A stretch of DNA of 64,000 nt, from the NCBI RefSeq assembly GCF_002995785.1, contig NZ_PVXO01000009.1, positions 1-64,000 on the forward strand. Direction: 5' to 3'. The DNA is from Clostridium liquoris (GTDB lineage Bacteria; Bacillota; Clostridia; Clostridiales; Clostridiaceae). A program made the position numbers and the translations under genes. This document shows positions 38,441-47,427 of this stretch, piece after piece (within the stretch, counting starts at the first letter, position 1; each line of letters starts with the position of its first letter). The notes under the pieces are model-generated. The model searched no databases, was not told the origin of the DNA, and saw only the letters and a program-made list of their open reading frames with translations.

Positions 38441-38548
38441 ATTTGTTATTCGAAATATATTGCATTATTAAAAAATATTTTATTATAAATATAATGACAC
38501 TTATGTTATCGTGGCTTTTTAGGAAAAGCTTAGTAATAATTTAATAAA

Positions 38549-38584
38549 AAAGTAAGGAATTCTTCCATGCAAATTCCCTACTTT
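38549..38584 (-). terminator. Terminator of the homoserine dehydrogenase-like/UPF0316 unit
   Basis: AAAGTAAGGAATT/AATTCCCTACTTT stem with one G-T pair, followed on the minus strand by a T-run. Confidence 0.7.
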
Positions 38585-38592
38585 CAACTTTC

Positions 38593-39102
38593 CTACTTTC
38601 TTATTCCGTACCCACCATAGATAGTTTTGGTATCAGTAATAGATATTACTGCATTTACATGAGTTTCTTCAACCAGCTTTATAATTTCATTTTTTCTTCT
38701 TCTTTTAGCATGAACCATGAGAATAGTCCTATTTTCATTTATTCCTTCAGCTTTAATTTTTGTTACACCTAGATTATATTCTCTTAATTTTTCTGCAAGG
38801 GTATCTCCATCAGCTTCTGAAACTATTACACTTATAGTTAAAAGCCCTAATGCCAGTTTTTCTTCAAGAATTGAGCCCAGATAATTGCCACAAGCAAAAC
38901 CTAGTGCATATACAACCATTCTTATTGGATCTTCATCAATACCTACTAGGACTTTACTTACCAAGTATAGCCATATTGATACTTCAAAAAATCCAATTAT
39001 TGATCCATAAACCTTTTCTCCTCTAGTTATTAGCACTGTTCTTAATGTCATAAGAGATACTTCAAGTATTTTTGCAACGAAAATAAGTAAATAGGTAATC
39101 AT
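38593..39102 (-). CDS. UPF0316 (DUF2179) membrane protein
   Basis: 169 residues: three N-terminal membrane helices (FVAKILEVSLMTLRTVLITRG) followed by a cytoplasmic DUF2179-type domain. Matches the UPF0316 family of Firmicutes (B. subtilis YebE-like). Function unknown. GGGAGG precedes the start; 26 nt after the homoserine dehydrogenase-like gene, so probably cotranscribed. Confidence 0.83.
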   Translation of the reverse strand: MITYLLIFVAKILEVSLMTLRTVLITRGEKVYGSIIGFFEVSIWLYLVSKVLVGIDEDPIRMVVYALGFACGNYLGSILEEKLALGLLTISVIVSEADGDTLAEKLREYNLGVTKIKAEGINENRTILMVHAKRRRKNEIIKLVEETHVNAVISITDTKTIYGGYGIRK

Positions 39103-39127
39103 AGAAAACCTCCCTTTTGATAATAAC

Positions 39128-40147
39128 CTACTGCCTACATATATTTATGACATCTTTTATTGCAGCCGCTGCCGCACCCCTTGGATTAGAAGCTCCCCCA
39201 AAAATACATATTTCTCCCATAGTATCTGTATTAAATATAGCTCCTTTATTAGTTCCCTTAATGGAAGCTAGAATGTGATCTTTGCGGATTTTTTCCAAAC
39301 CTACTTCCAATACCACTTTATCATCCTTAAAGTATGCTTTACTTAGTAACTTTATTACTTTGCCTTCATCCTTAGCCTTTTTTATATCCTCTACTTCAAT
39401 ATTTCTTATACCTTTAATAGAAACCTGATTTAATTTATATTCTGTTTTCATAAAACTATTGGATAATAATAAAATCTTGCACCCACTATCAATTCCATCA
39501 ATATCCATTGAGTTTTCTCTTTCAGTTATTCCCTTATCGATAGCTTCCTCTAATGCCTGATTAAATGAAATATTGTGTTCAAACATTTTAGTTAATATAT
39601 AATTTGTGGTACCATTTAATATTCCTATTATAGAATTTATCTTAGACCCAGCAAGACTATAATAACCTACATCCATGGTAGGCAATGCTGCTGCAGTGGC
39701 TCCACTATATTTTAGTTTTACATTTTTCTTCCTTGCTTTATTTATAATATCATGAAAATTAGTAACTAAGGCACCCTTTGATACTATTACTACATCCATA
39801 CCTCTTTCTATAGCATTTAAAATATAATTTAATGCCATACCTCCAGTATTGATGTCACTATTAGTACATTCCACTAAAATATCTCCTTCAAAAACTGGAT
39901 AATCATAAAAGGAATCCTTATTTATTTCTCCATACTGTAATATTCCGCTAGATCCTGATTTACATTTTAAAAGTGTTTGCAAATCAAGACCTTCATCCTC
40001 AAAAATGCATCCTAACCTTCCTATAACTCCACATAAAATTAAATCTACATCATATTCATTTTTTATATACTGTCTTCTTTCATAGATTAATTTTACAAAC
40101 TCTCTGCCAACCTTTCCAAAGCCTGATAACACTAATTTTTTTTTCAT
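39128..40147 (-). CDS. Homoserine dehydrogenase-like protein
   Basis: 339 residues: N-terminal NAD(P)-binding fold (LVLSGFGKVGREF) and a homoserine-dehydrogenase catalytic domain with IIGILNGTTNYILTKM. No C-terminal ACT domain, so no feedback site of the usual long form. Lacks thrB/thrC neighbours; a homologue with another role is possible. ATG at 40147 is preferred over the GTG at 40156, as GGTGAG fits the former. Probable partner gene downstream is UPF0316. Confidence 0.78.
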   Translation of the reverse strand: MKKKLVLSGFGKVGREFVKLIYERRQYIKNEYDVDLILCGVIGRLGCIFEDEGLDLQTLLKCKSGSSGILQYGEINKDSFYDYPVFEGDILVECTNSDINTGGMALNYILNAIERGMDVVIVSKGALVTNFHDIINKARKKNVKLKYSGATAAALPTMDVGYYSLAGSKINSIIGILNGTTNYILTKMFEHNISFNQALEEAIDKGITERENSMDIDGIDSGCKILLLSNSFMKTEYKLNQVSIKGIRNIEVEDIKKAKDEGKVIKLLSKAYFKDDKVVLEVGLEKIRKDHILASIKGTNKGAIFNTDTMGEICIFGGASNPRGAAAAAIKDVINICRQ

Positions 40148-40173
40148 AAATCTCACCCATTCCTAAAAAATAA

Positions 40174-42135
40174 TTACAATGCTTCTTTTGAGCTGCCATC
40201 ATATTTTATTTTATACTTTTTGAGAGTTATTGGATGGTTATAATAAATCCAATCACCAATAATATAGGAATTCTCCATAACTTCATCATTTATCTTCTTC
40301 CTATCTTCGCCATTGATTTTAATAATGTATAGTTTTTTATCATTACCGTCTATATAATATAAATATTCACCCTTTCTTATAGCCTCAGAATTGGAGTTTA
40401 AATATTTTCTTAAAAATTGAAAATCCTCCTTATCACATAGATTATATATGGATTTATTCCAAAAATGATCAGTACCCATTTCCTTATCTGTGGTATTAAA
40501 ATATTTATAACTTACTTTTCCGTTATCATTTGGAATTGTATCATCCCAGGTAGAATCAACCCAAAAATAATTATTGTTTATTTTAACAATATTCCATGCG
40601 TGCTCCCCTTTATCTGTTGTCCCCTCTACCTTTTCACATTCTATTCCAATCTGGTTTAACAACATTTTCATTGTGAGAGCATATCCATTGCACACACCCT
40701 TGCCCTTTATTAAAACACCATATGGGTAATAGCATTCATTGGGCACTGTGCCTTTAATAAAATTATCATAGTCATATTCTGTATTTTTTACAATATAATC
40801 ATGTATTGCATATTCCTTTTCTAAATCACTCATATCATCTTTTATTACTGTATTTATTATCTCTTCAGCTTTACTTTGCAAAAGCTTTTTAATATTAAAA
40901 TATTCTTTTTTTGATATATTATATGGATATGTAATCTTCACCTTTGTATAATCATAATTTACATTGCCTATAGAGTAATAACCAGTGTAATCTTCTTTAA
41001 ATATATCATCTATGGTGTTATTTATTTCATCCATACCTATAAATCTGTTATCTATATATATATTGATTTCGTCTTTTCCTTCTAAAAAGCCTTGATTAAC
41101 TATATCATATAAGTCTTTTTTATTTTTTATTATTTTACTATCCTTAGGAATTACCTTTATTGGAATATAAAAAAAGGATTCATAGGTGTCATAATTCTCA
41201 GTATCTTTTGAGCCTTTTTCATATTGTACTTTAATTATCCCTTTACCATTCCCTATTGCTTTTATATTTCCATCTCTATCTATATCTACTAAATCTTTTG
41301 TATCTACTGAGTAACTTATTTTTTTTATATATTCATTTTCCTTTAAACATTGTAATTTTATTTTCCCAATATCCCCGGATAACATTACCTTTTTATCTAA
41401 ACTACAGCTTACATTATGTAATACATCATAATCTAAATAGTTATTATCTATAAAATAAAAATAATCAATATATAGATGTATCTTAGATAAATCAACATTC
41501 ATGAACTCATCATAGGAATAAAATATTTTTATACTGTTGAAATAATCTAGTTCAGGATTTTCCTTAATTATTTTGTTTTTGACTTTTTCAAAGCTTTCCT
41601 TTATATGATCTTTCCCAAAACTTCTCATATCTAGTATTATATTATTTTCTTTATTTCTTATGGTATTAAGTAAAACCTGTTGCAGTTCCTCTTCTGTGTC
41701 CACAGGTATAATTACTTCCAAATCATCCTTATCTCCATTATTAGATGTTTGAAATTTCATATTTTTTTCTTCTTTGAGAAATGTTCCATTAATAGATTGT
41801 AATCCATTTTTTATGTATAGATTGTAGTAGTTATTATCCTGATAATCACCAACGGGTATAACTTGTAATAATTTTTTATCTTTATTATACCTTAATTCCA
41901 TATGTTTTTTGCAATTATTATTGTTATCATATACATAAATATTATCCGTATTTATAGTGTTTTCCCTTAAAGGTAAGTTAAACTTTATATTCCATATTTT
42001 ATTTGTGGGAACATTTTTTTTCGTTTGAATTTCCATAGAAAAAGGATCTGCAGAATGTACAGAATATCCAATAAAAAGGGTGGCAAAGATTATGACTATT
42101 AGTATTTTTCTAAGATTTGTACAAAAATATTTCAT
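40174..42135 (-). CDS. Exported transglutaminase-like protein with Ig-like domain
   Basis: 653 residues. Signal peptide (about 1-28), an SbsA-type Ig-like domain (about 30-130), a second Ig/Big-like stretch, and a transglutaminase core near 430-545 with the Cys-His-Asp triad visible (GVCNGYA, EHAWN, VDSTWDD). A C-terminal segment resembles DUF5050-like repeats (YYIDGNDKKLYIIKINGED). Probably anchored or secreted outside the cell; the substrate may be peptide or wall material. AGGAGGAAG ribosome site. A frameshifted remnant with a similar Ig-like domain occurs at 44308-44808. Confidence 0.85.
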   Translation of the reverse strand: MKYFCTNLRKILIVIIFATLFIGYSVHSADPFSMEIQTKKNVPTNKIWNIKFNLPLRENTINTDNIYVYDNNNNCKKHMELRYNKDKKLLQVIPVGDYQDNNYYNLYIKNGLQSINGTFLKEEKNMKFQTSNNGDKDDLEVIIPVDTEEELQQVLLNTIRNKENNIILDMRSFGKDHIKESFEKVKNKIIKENPELDYFNSIKIFYSYDEFMNVDLSKIHLYIDYFYFIDNNYLDYDVLHNVSCSLDKKVMLSGDIGKIKLQCLKENEYIKKISYSVDTKDLVDIDRDGNIKAIGNGKGIIKVQYEKGSKDTENYDTYESFFYIPIKVIPKDSKIIKNKKDLYDIVNQGFLEGKDEINIYIDNRFIGMDEINNTIDDIFKEDYTGYYSIGNVNYDYTKVKITYPYNISKKEYFNIKKLLQSKAEEIINTVIKDDMSDLEKEYAIHDYIVKNTEYDYDNFIKGTVPNECYYPYGVLIKGKGVCNGYALTMKMLLNQIGIECEKVEGTTDKGEHAWNIVKINNNYFWVDSTWDDTIPNDNGKVSYKYFNTTDKEMGTDHFWNKSIYNLCDKEDFQFLRKYLNSNSEAIRKGEYLYYIDGNDKKLYIIKINGEDRKKINDEVMENSYIIGDWIYYNHPITLKKYKIKYDGSSKEAL

Positions 42136-42218
42136 AAACTTCCTCCTCAGTAGAAGCTACAAATACATTTATTATATTATAACATATTAACTTATAAATC
42201 CATAATAAAAAATATAAA

Positions 42219-42256
42219 AACAGTGAATAGCCCAAAAATTTGGCAAATCCACTGTT
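42219..42256 (-). terminator. Terminator of degV-padR
   Basis: AACAGTG-based hairpin overlapping the padR stop codon, with T-rich sequence after it on the minus strand. Confidence 0.65.
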
Positions 42257-42689
42257 ATTTATATAAATCATTATAAACTATGTTGAAAACTTCTAATGCT
42301 TCTTCTATTTTATTTCTCAATAGCCCCTTTTTATTCTCTAATTCCTTAAATCCAGAATTGGTTAATGTATATATTTTTTGTATTTTGTTTTTTGAATCAT
42401 CCCACTTGCCTACTACTAATTTCTGTTTTTCTAATTTTTTTAGTAAAGGATAAATACCTCCTGTGCTAGGTATCCAAAGTCCCTTAGTCCTTTCCCCTAT
42501 TTGAGTTGCTATATCGTTTCCATTGGTAGGTCCTAAGCTTAATATAAATAAAACATATAAGGGCAGTAGTCCCTTTGTAAAAACCTGCCCTACTGCTTTC
42601 TTTTCTGTTTCTACTTTTTTAAGCTCTCCAAGTTTATTTTTATACTCTTCATATAATCTTTTTTCTTCTGCCGCTGTATCCTCATTCAT
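42255..42689 (-). CDS. PadR-family transcriptional regulator
   Basis: 144 residues. An N-terminal charged helix, then a PadR winged helix (LPLYVLFILSLGPTNGNDIATQI ... IYPLLKKLEKQKLV ... RKIYTLT-like wing) and a C-terminal dimerisation helix. It begins 1 nt after the degV stop codon, so it is cotranscribed with degV. A 60-bp palindrome upstream of degV is the likely autoregulatory site. The effector is unknown. Confidence 0.87.
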   Translation of the reverse strand: MNEDTAAEEKRLYEEYKNKLGELKKVETEKKAVGQVFTKGLLPLYVLFILSLGPTNGNDIATQIGERTKGLWIPSTGGIYPLLKKLEKQKLVVGKWDDSKNKIQKIYTLTNSGFKELENKKGLLRNKIEEALEVFNIVYNDLYK

Positions 42690-42690
42690 A

Positions 42691-43542
42691 CTATTGCTCC
42701 TCTATTAATACCACTCCTATTAATCCAGGACCACTGTGGACACCAGAAACAGGACTAATGGTTCCCCCAAAATTAACATTAACAACATTATCCATCTTCT
42801 TTATTCCTTCAAATACTTTTTTGGTCTCTTCTGGTGCATTTCCATCCATAACCCATACTCTACATTTATTTTTCTTTAACTTCTCTTCTACTATTTCCAA
42901 AATTCTATTTATAGATTGCTTTCTTCCTCTTACCTTATCATAAGTATAATATTTACCATCTTTTTTGTCTACAGATATTATAGGTTTAATGTTAAGTAAT
43001 TCCGCAATAGTTCCGGAGACCTTACCTATTCTTCCGCCTTTTTTTAAATATTCCAATGTTCCAACTACAAAAAATAAGTCAATTCTACTTTTTATATTTG
43101 GTATTTCATTTACTATTTCATCAAAACTTTTTCCTTTTTCAATTAACTCCGCACAAACTTCTACTATAACACCTTCCCCTGCAGAAATAGATTGTGAATC
43201 ACATACATAGGTTTTTAAGCTGGGATGATTTTCACTAACTAATTTCACAGCGTTATATATACCTGATAATCCTGTGGATAAAGTTACAGCTATGGCATTA
43301 GTATATCCTTCTTCTTCAAGTTTAGTAAAAGTATCTTCCATGTCCTGCATTGAAGGTAATGAAGAGGTAGGAACCTCCTTATCCAGATTATCGTATACTT
43401 CCTTAGGTGTTATCTCTACTCCATCTTTGTATTCCCTATCTTTATATATTATTCTAAATGGTAGTACATGGATATTATATTTTTTAATTATGTCCTCATG
43501 TAAATCTGCTGCAGTATCAGTTATTAATGCAATTTTTTCCAC
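42691..43542 (-). CDS. DegV family fatty-acid-binding protein (FakB-like)
   Basis: 283 residues. Typical DegV sequence: ALITDTAADL near the start, TSSLPSMQDMEDTF, LSTGLSGIYNA, and a C-terminal SPVSGVHSGPGLIGVV. The family binds a fatty acid and, as FakB, presents it to the kinase FakA to make acyl-phosphate. No fakA lies here. GTG start with GGGAGG upstream. First gene of a degV-padR pair, a known arrangement suggesting regulated lipid uptake or turnover. Confidence 0.9.
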   Translation of the reverse strand: MEKIALITDTAADLHEDIIKKYNIHVLPFRIIYKDREYKDGVEITPKEVYDNLDKEVPTSSLPSMQDMEDTFTKLEEEGYTNAIAVTLSTGLSGIYNAVKLVSENHPSLKTYVCDSQSISAGEGVIVEVCAELIEKGKSFDEIVNEIPNIKSRIDLFFVVGTLEYLKKGGRIGKVSGTIAELLNIKPIISVDKKDGKYYTYDKVRGRKQSINRILEIVEEKLKKNKCRVWVMDGNAPEETKKVFEGIKKMDNVVNVNFGGTISPVSGVHSGPGLIGVVLIEEQ

Positions 43543-43617
43543 CTTAATTCCTCCCTTATATAAATTAAAAATTAACTTACTTTAACTAGTATTCCACATT
43601 ATATGTTAAATTATATC

Positions 43618-43677
43618 ATCAGTAGTGATAACTATCAATAGTGACATATAGCACTATTGATAGTTATCACTACTGAT
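43618..43677. promoter_or_regulatory. 60-bp palindrome upstream of degV-padR
   Basis: Two perfect 26-nt inverted arms (43618-43643, 43652-43677) around an 8-nt spacer. Internal words such as TAGTGATAACTATCA and its near copies make it a compound site. No T-run follows, and a separate terminator (43688-43721) serves the upstream gene, so an operator for PadR is the best guess. Confidence 0.7.
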
Positions 43678-43687
43678 ACATAATTGC

Positions 43688-43721
43688 AAAAAAATAAATG
43701 AGTTATAAGCTCACTTATTTT
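43688..43721 (-). terminator. Terminator of the zinc-ribbon gene
   Basis: AAAATAAATGAG/CTCACTTATTTT stem followed on the minus strand by a T-run. Confidence 0.75.
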
Positions 43722-44137
43722 CAAGTCTTTAATTTAAATTTATATGAACATCTAGGACATGTTACTAAAATATTTCCTTTCCCTCTAGGAAGTCTTAATT
43801 TTTGTTTGCAATTAGGACATTTTGTTACTAGAAATTCCTTTCTCTCCTTCAACTTTCCTTTTAAGTTTCCAAAAGTATTTTTTATGCTGAAAGAAGTATT
43901 ACTTCTATTAAATTTTAAAAAATAGTCTTTAACACTTTTCCCAAGGCTTAGGAAAGCCATTTCCTCTTCTACTCTTTTGGGAATATTTCCTGATCTAGTT
44001 CTCCAGAAAGAATAAACTATAAGAAGTCCTCCTATTAGTTTTCCATACTTAAAAAGAGCTATAAATGCACCTGTAATAAAAATAAATTTGGAGAATTTAT
44101 CCCATCCATATATATCTTCGGAATAATTTACTCTCAT
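43721..44137 (-). CDS. Membrane protein with C-terminal zinc ribbon
   Basis: 138 residues. A membrane-helix region (FIFITGAFIALFKYGKLIGGLLIVY, about 15-40), a basic linker, and a zinc ribbon with CPNC ... CPRC spaced by about 18 residues at the C-terminus. The start at 44137 is favoured by GGTGA 6 nt upstream. The zinc ribbon suggests RNA, DNA or protein contact at the membrane; no known family name is offered. Confidence 0.7.
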   Translation of the reverse strand: MRVNYSEDIYGWDKFSKFIFITGAFIALFKYGKLIGGLLIVYSFWRTRSGNIPKRVEEEMAFLSLGKSVKDYFLKFNRSNTSFSIKNTFGNLKGKLKERKEFLVTKCPNCKQKLRLPRGKGNILVTCPRCSYKFKLKT

Positions 44138-44250
44138 ATATATCACCAACTTTCTTGCATTAAATTAACTAATTTAAGTATATATTATCATAAAAATGGC
44201 CAATGTTTATTAAACTTTTGCAAATTTTTTGTATCTTTTCTACAAATAAT

Positions 44251-44284
44251 AAAAGGCCCCTTTTTTGCACCAGGAGCCTTTTTT
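44251..44284 (-). terminator. Terminator downstream of the surface-protein remnant
   Basis: AAAAGGCCCC (44251-44260) pairs with GGAGCCTTTT (44273-44282, one G-T pair), with a 12-nt loop. Confidence 0.7.
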
Positions 44285-44307
44285 AATTTATATGAATTTT
44301 AATATAA

Positions 44308-44808
44308 TCATCTAATATCTACATCTAAAACAGTTTTCATATTTAACCCTTTACCATCCTTGGCTTTTACATCCTGCACCATTAAATAATATTTTTCTCC
44401 AAGTTTTGCTGCTTTTTTTGGAGTTATAATTATTTTATTTCCCTGTTCAATCTTATACTCTACTTCTGTTTCTTCAAAGGTATCCTGTTTAATTAATTTT
44501 AAAGTATTTTTATTTACATGCTGGTATCAATATCTTTAGTAAATTTAATAGTATCCTTCGTCTTTACAAGGGTTGGAAATCCTTTACAATCATTAAAGTA
44601 AATTAAGAAATTCATTATTATTAATTATTACTTTTATCATATGTCGCTTATCAGTTTTATTGGTGCCAGAATATAAAAGTTCTGCAACAGCTAATGAGTC
44701 TACATCCTTTGTATTAAAATCTGGAGTTATACCAACATTTTGTATTTCGTTGCCCTTAAGAGTAAAAATAAATCCTTTTAAGAACCTTTTGTTATTGCCT
44801 CTTTTCAT
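44308..44808 (-). pseudogene. Frameshifted remnant of an SbsA/Ig-like surface protein
   Basis: The first 71 codons (from ATG 44808 to a stop at 44593) continue homogeneously in another frame as FNDCKGFPTLVKTKDTIKF, then stop at a TAA after DIDTSM. The frame shifts again to KNTLKLIKQDTFEETEVEYK and runs to TGA 44308. The rebuilt product has an SbsA-type Ig-like domain like that of the transglutaminase gene at 40174. Two indels make it non-functional. No signal peptide remains at the 5' end, so it may also be truncated. Confidence 0.7.
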
Positions 44809-44839
44809 ATTATTTCCCTACCTTTCTATTAATTAAGGA

Positions 44840-45601
44840 TTATATATCTAATTTTTTTCTTAAAAGATATGAAGTAGCTATAAAAAACACTACTGCAATA
44901 CAAATATCAAAAATGGATTGCGCTATATTAATATTTACTAACTGATCCGATACCATAATCGTCATGTCTCCTGACAAAGTGTTTAGATTCATTGCGTTGA
45001 CAGAAAATGTTTGAGGAAAGAATCTATACAATAAATCTGAAATTTTAGTTATACCTATACAAGTTATTATAAATATTACCCAGGATCCTAATTTTGCAAT
45101 CTTCCTTTTCTTTTTAACAGCTGCCTTACTTAAAGCTATTGAAAAATAAATAACACACAAAAGACCAACATAGGTTATTATGCAATAAAAAATACCTAAA
45201 AGTATAAATCCTATATTAAGTTTACTTATAGCTTCATTTATATTTAGTTTTATTTTTATAGAATTATAATATAAAAATATAAAATTAGTAAAAAGTACTG
45301 CAATATATTGTATAAAAGATGTTATTAATTTTGAAGCTAGTAGTGAATTACTAGATATGGGTAAACTAAATAATAAATAAGCCGTATTTTCTTTTAAATC
45401 TCTACTAAAATTTTTTATATTCCATACAAATACCACAACAATAGTTGCAATAGTTATAAATGTGCTCAGTGCTAATATAGTTTGCCTTGTCCAAGCATCC
45501 ACCTTTGCAAGCAACAATATATTGGATATAATAATTACAGCTATTAATCCTAATGTTTCTTTTAAGTATCCTTTAATTTCATATTTAATTAAATTCCCCA
45601 T
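44840..45601 (-). CDS. ABC-2 type transporter permease
   Basis: 253 residues with six membrane segments, resembling ABC-2 permeases of the YtrC/ABC-2 type. Shares its first nucleotide with the stop codon of the ATPase gene, so the two are translationally coupled. With the ATPase and YtrA-type regulator it forms a three-gene unit of the kind induced by cell-envelope stress in Firmicutes. Substrate unknown. Confidence 0.83.
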   Translation of the reverse strand: MGNLIKYEIKGYLKETLGLIAVIIISNILLLAKVDAWTRQTILALSTFITIATIVVVFVWNIKNFSRDLKENTAYLLFSLPISSNSLLASKLITSFIQYIAVLFTNFIFLYYNSIKIKLNINEAISKLNIGFILLGIFYCIITYVGLLCVIYFSIALSKAAVKKKRKIAKLGSWVIFIITCIGITKISDLLYRFFPQTFSVNAMNLNTLSGDMTIMVSDQLVNINIAQSIFDICIAVVFFIATSYLLRKKLDI

Positions 45602-46296
45602 TATTTAAATACCTCCCTATAAAGCTCATCTATTGATTTTTCTTCCTTTAATCTCAATTCTTCAGCATTTCCAGATAAAACAATACTTCCATTAGCTATA
45701 AATAGTACCTCATCAAATAATCTTTCTATATCATTAACTAAGTGAGTTGTAATCAGCATTGAACTATCCTCATTATAATTTTGAATTATTGCATCTAATA
45801 TCTTTTCTCTGGTGGTTGGGTCTACTCCACCTAATGGCTCATCTAATATGTACAATTTAGCTTTTCTTGATAGTGTCAATGTTAAATTTAACTTTTCTGC
45901 CATACCTTTAGATAAGCTTGTAACTTTACTATCTGGATCCAAATTCATAAACTTTAATAGTTCCCAAGCTTTTTCTTCATCAAAATCTTTATAAAAGTCT
46001 CTATAGAAATCTATTGAATCTTTTATTTTCATCCATTTATATAAAAAAGGTGTATCAGGCAAATATGCCACTATAGATTTTGTATATACTCCTGGTTCTT
46101 TTCCGTCAATTAAAACCTTTCCTGAGGATGGCTTTAATAATCCAGCAATAATCTTCAATAGAGTGGTTTTACCGCTGCCGTTTGGTCCTAATATTCCTAC
46201 TACTTTGCCTTTAGGAATTTCTATGTTCACTACATTTAATGCTTTTTTACCAAGATAGCTTTTAGTTAAATTTTCAGTACTCAATAAAATATCCAT
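45601..46296 (-). CDS. ABC transporter ATP-binding protein
   Basis: 231 residues. Walker A GPNGSGKTT (37-45), signature SLSKGMAEKL (near 130), Walker B LYILDEPLGG, and the switch His in TTHLVND. The LSKGM variant of LSGGQ is common in YtrB-type exporters. Its ends are fused by overlap to the upstream regulator and the downstream permease genes. Confidence 0.92.
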   Translation of the reverse strand: MDILLSTENLTKSYLGKKALNVVNIEIPKGKVVGILGPNGSGKTTLLKIIAGLLKPSSGKVLIDGKEPGVYTKSIVAYLPDTPFLYKWMKIKDSIDFYRDFYKDFDEEKAWELLKFMNLDPDSKVTSLSKGMAEKLNLTLTLSRKAKLYILDEPLGGVDPTTREKILDAIIQNYNEDSSMLITTHLVNDIERLFDEVLFIANGSIVLSGNAEELRLKEEKSIDELYREVFK

Positions 46297-46667
46297 TACT
46301 TATCCTCCCCCTCTAATCTTTCTTTTACAATATTAACTATTTCCTTTTCAGTAAAACCTATATTTTTCATTCTTTCAACAAATGAATTTATTACTTCCCT
46401 AGCTACATCTTTTTTTAACACTTGTATCATCTCTTCGTCCTCCTTGACAAAAGTCCCCATACCCCTTTGCGTATAAGTAATATTTTCTCTTTCCAACTCC
46501 TGATAAGCCCTTTGTAAAGTATTGGGATTAACTTTAAGAAAAGCTGACATTTCTCTAACAGAAGGAAGTTTATCTCCAGGATTTATCTTCCCTGAAATAA
46601 TATTTTGTTTAATATAATCCATTATTTGAATATATATAGGAGCTTTTTCATTAAATTTAATATCCAT
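46296..46667 (-). CDS. YtrA-subfamily GntR regulator
   Basis: 123 residues: a GntR winged helix (KLPSVREMSAFLKVNPNTLQRAYQELERENI) and the very short C-terminal tail that defines the YtrA subfamily. It normally represses its own ABC operon; a 48-bp palindrome with AGTGTA/TACACT cores lies directly upstream. GGAGGAG precedes the start. First gene of the regulator-ATPase-permease operon. Confidence 0.9.
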   Translation of the reverse strand: MDIKFNEKAPIYIQIMDYIKQNIISGKINPGDKLPSVREMSAFLKVNPNTLQRAYQELERENITYTQRGMGTFVKEDEEMIQVLKKDVAREVINSFVERMKNIGFTEKEIVNIVKERLEGEDK

Positions 46668-46679
46668 ATTCTCCTCCTT

Positions 46680-46727
46680 AACTATTGACCTAGTGTATTA
46701 TATAAATAGTACACTAGGTCAATAGTT
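46680..46727. promoter_or_regulatory. Palindromic operator/promoter of the YtrA-type operon
   Basis: Perfect 18-nt arms AACTATTGACCTAGTGTA (46680-46697) and TACACTAGGTCAATAGTT (46710-46727) around a 12-nt AT spacer containing TATAAT-like sequence on the minus strand. AGTGTA...TACACT resembles known YtrA operators. Promoter elements appear embedded in it. Confidence 0.78.
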
Positions 46728-46813
46728 AAGTCAATACACTTTTATAAAATTTTTCACAACATTTATTCCAGATGCATAATATAATATGAAATAAATATGA
46801 AATAGGAGTAAAT

Positions 46814-47422
46814 ATGCTAGAAATTAAAAAGCAAAGCTATAATTTTTCTACAGTTAAAGGTATAAGCCTAAATCAGCTTCAACAGCACTATAAACTCTAT
46901 GAAGGTTATGTTAATAAATTAAACGAAATATGGTCTATGCCTGTAGATGCTAAAGAATATGGTCCAGGTAATGCTACTTATAGTCCTATGAGATCTTTGA
47001 AATTAGGAGAAACCTATGCATTAGATGGAGTTAAACTTCATGAACTTTATTTTGAAAATATTACTGGTGGAAATAATCAGCCTTTTGGATCTATACTTAA
47101 ATTTATTATGAGGGATTTTAAAAGCTATGAGAACTTTTTAGAATACTTAAAGAAGGTAGGCCTTTCTATGAGAGGCTGGGCTATACTTACCATAGATCCA
47201 CTAGACAATAAACTGCATATCATTGGATCTGATGCCCATGATACTGGTGCAGTGTGGCTTTCCTATCCTCTTTTAGCAATGGATGTATATGAGCATGCTT
47301 ACATGATAGAATTTGGCATAGATAGAAGCAAATATATTGATAGATTTATAGAGAATATAAATTGGGCAGTAATAAATAATAGACTAGCTAAATATGTAAA
47401 TATGCCCATGAGATTTCTGTAA
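46814..47422 (+). CDS. Fe/Mn superoxide dismutase family protein (divergent)
   Basis: 202 residues with all four metal ligands in place: His25 (QQHYKLYEGYV), His76 (LHELYF), Asp157 and His161 (MDVYEHAYM). The second shell differs from standard SodA/SodB: GLSMRGWAILTID replaces the usual GSGWAWL. This divergent group occurs in anaerobes. It would remove superoxide during air exposure, though another metalloenzyme role is possible. Has its own terminator after a degenerate SGNH remnant. Confidence 0.78.
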   Translation: MLEIKKQSYNFSTVKGISLNQLQQHYKLYEGYVNKLNEIWSMPVDAKEYGPGNATYSPMRSLKLGETYALDGVKLHELYFENITGGNNQPFGSILKFIMRDFKSYENFLEYLKKVGLSMRGWAILTIDPLDNKLHIIGSDAHDTGAVWLSYPLLAMDVYEHAYMIEFGIDRSKYIDRFIENINWAVINNRLAKYVNMPMRFL

Positions 47423-47427
47423 AAATT

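Noticed and set aside
44593-44808. A separate 71-residue gene
   Set aside because: Its sequence continues in other frames into an Ig-like domain, so it is better read as the 5' part of a frameshifted pseudogene.
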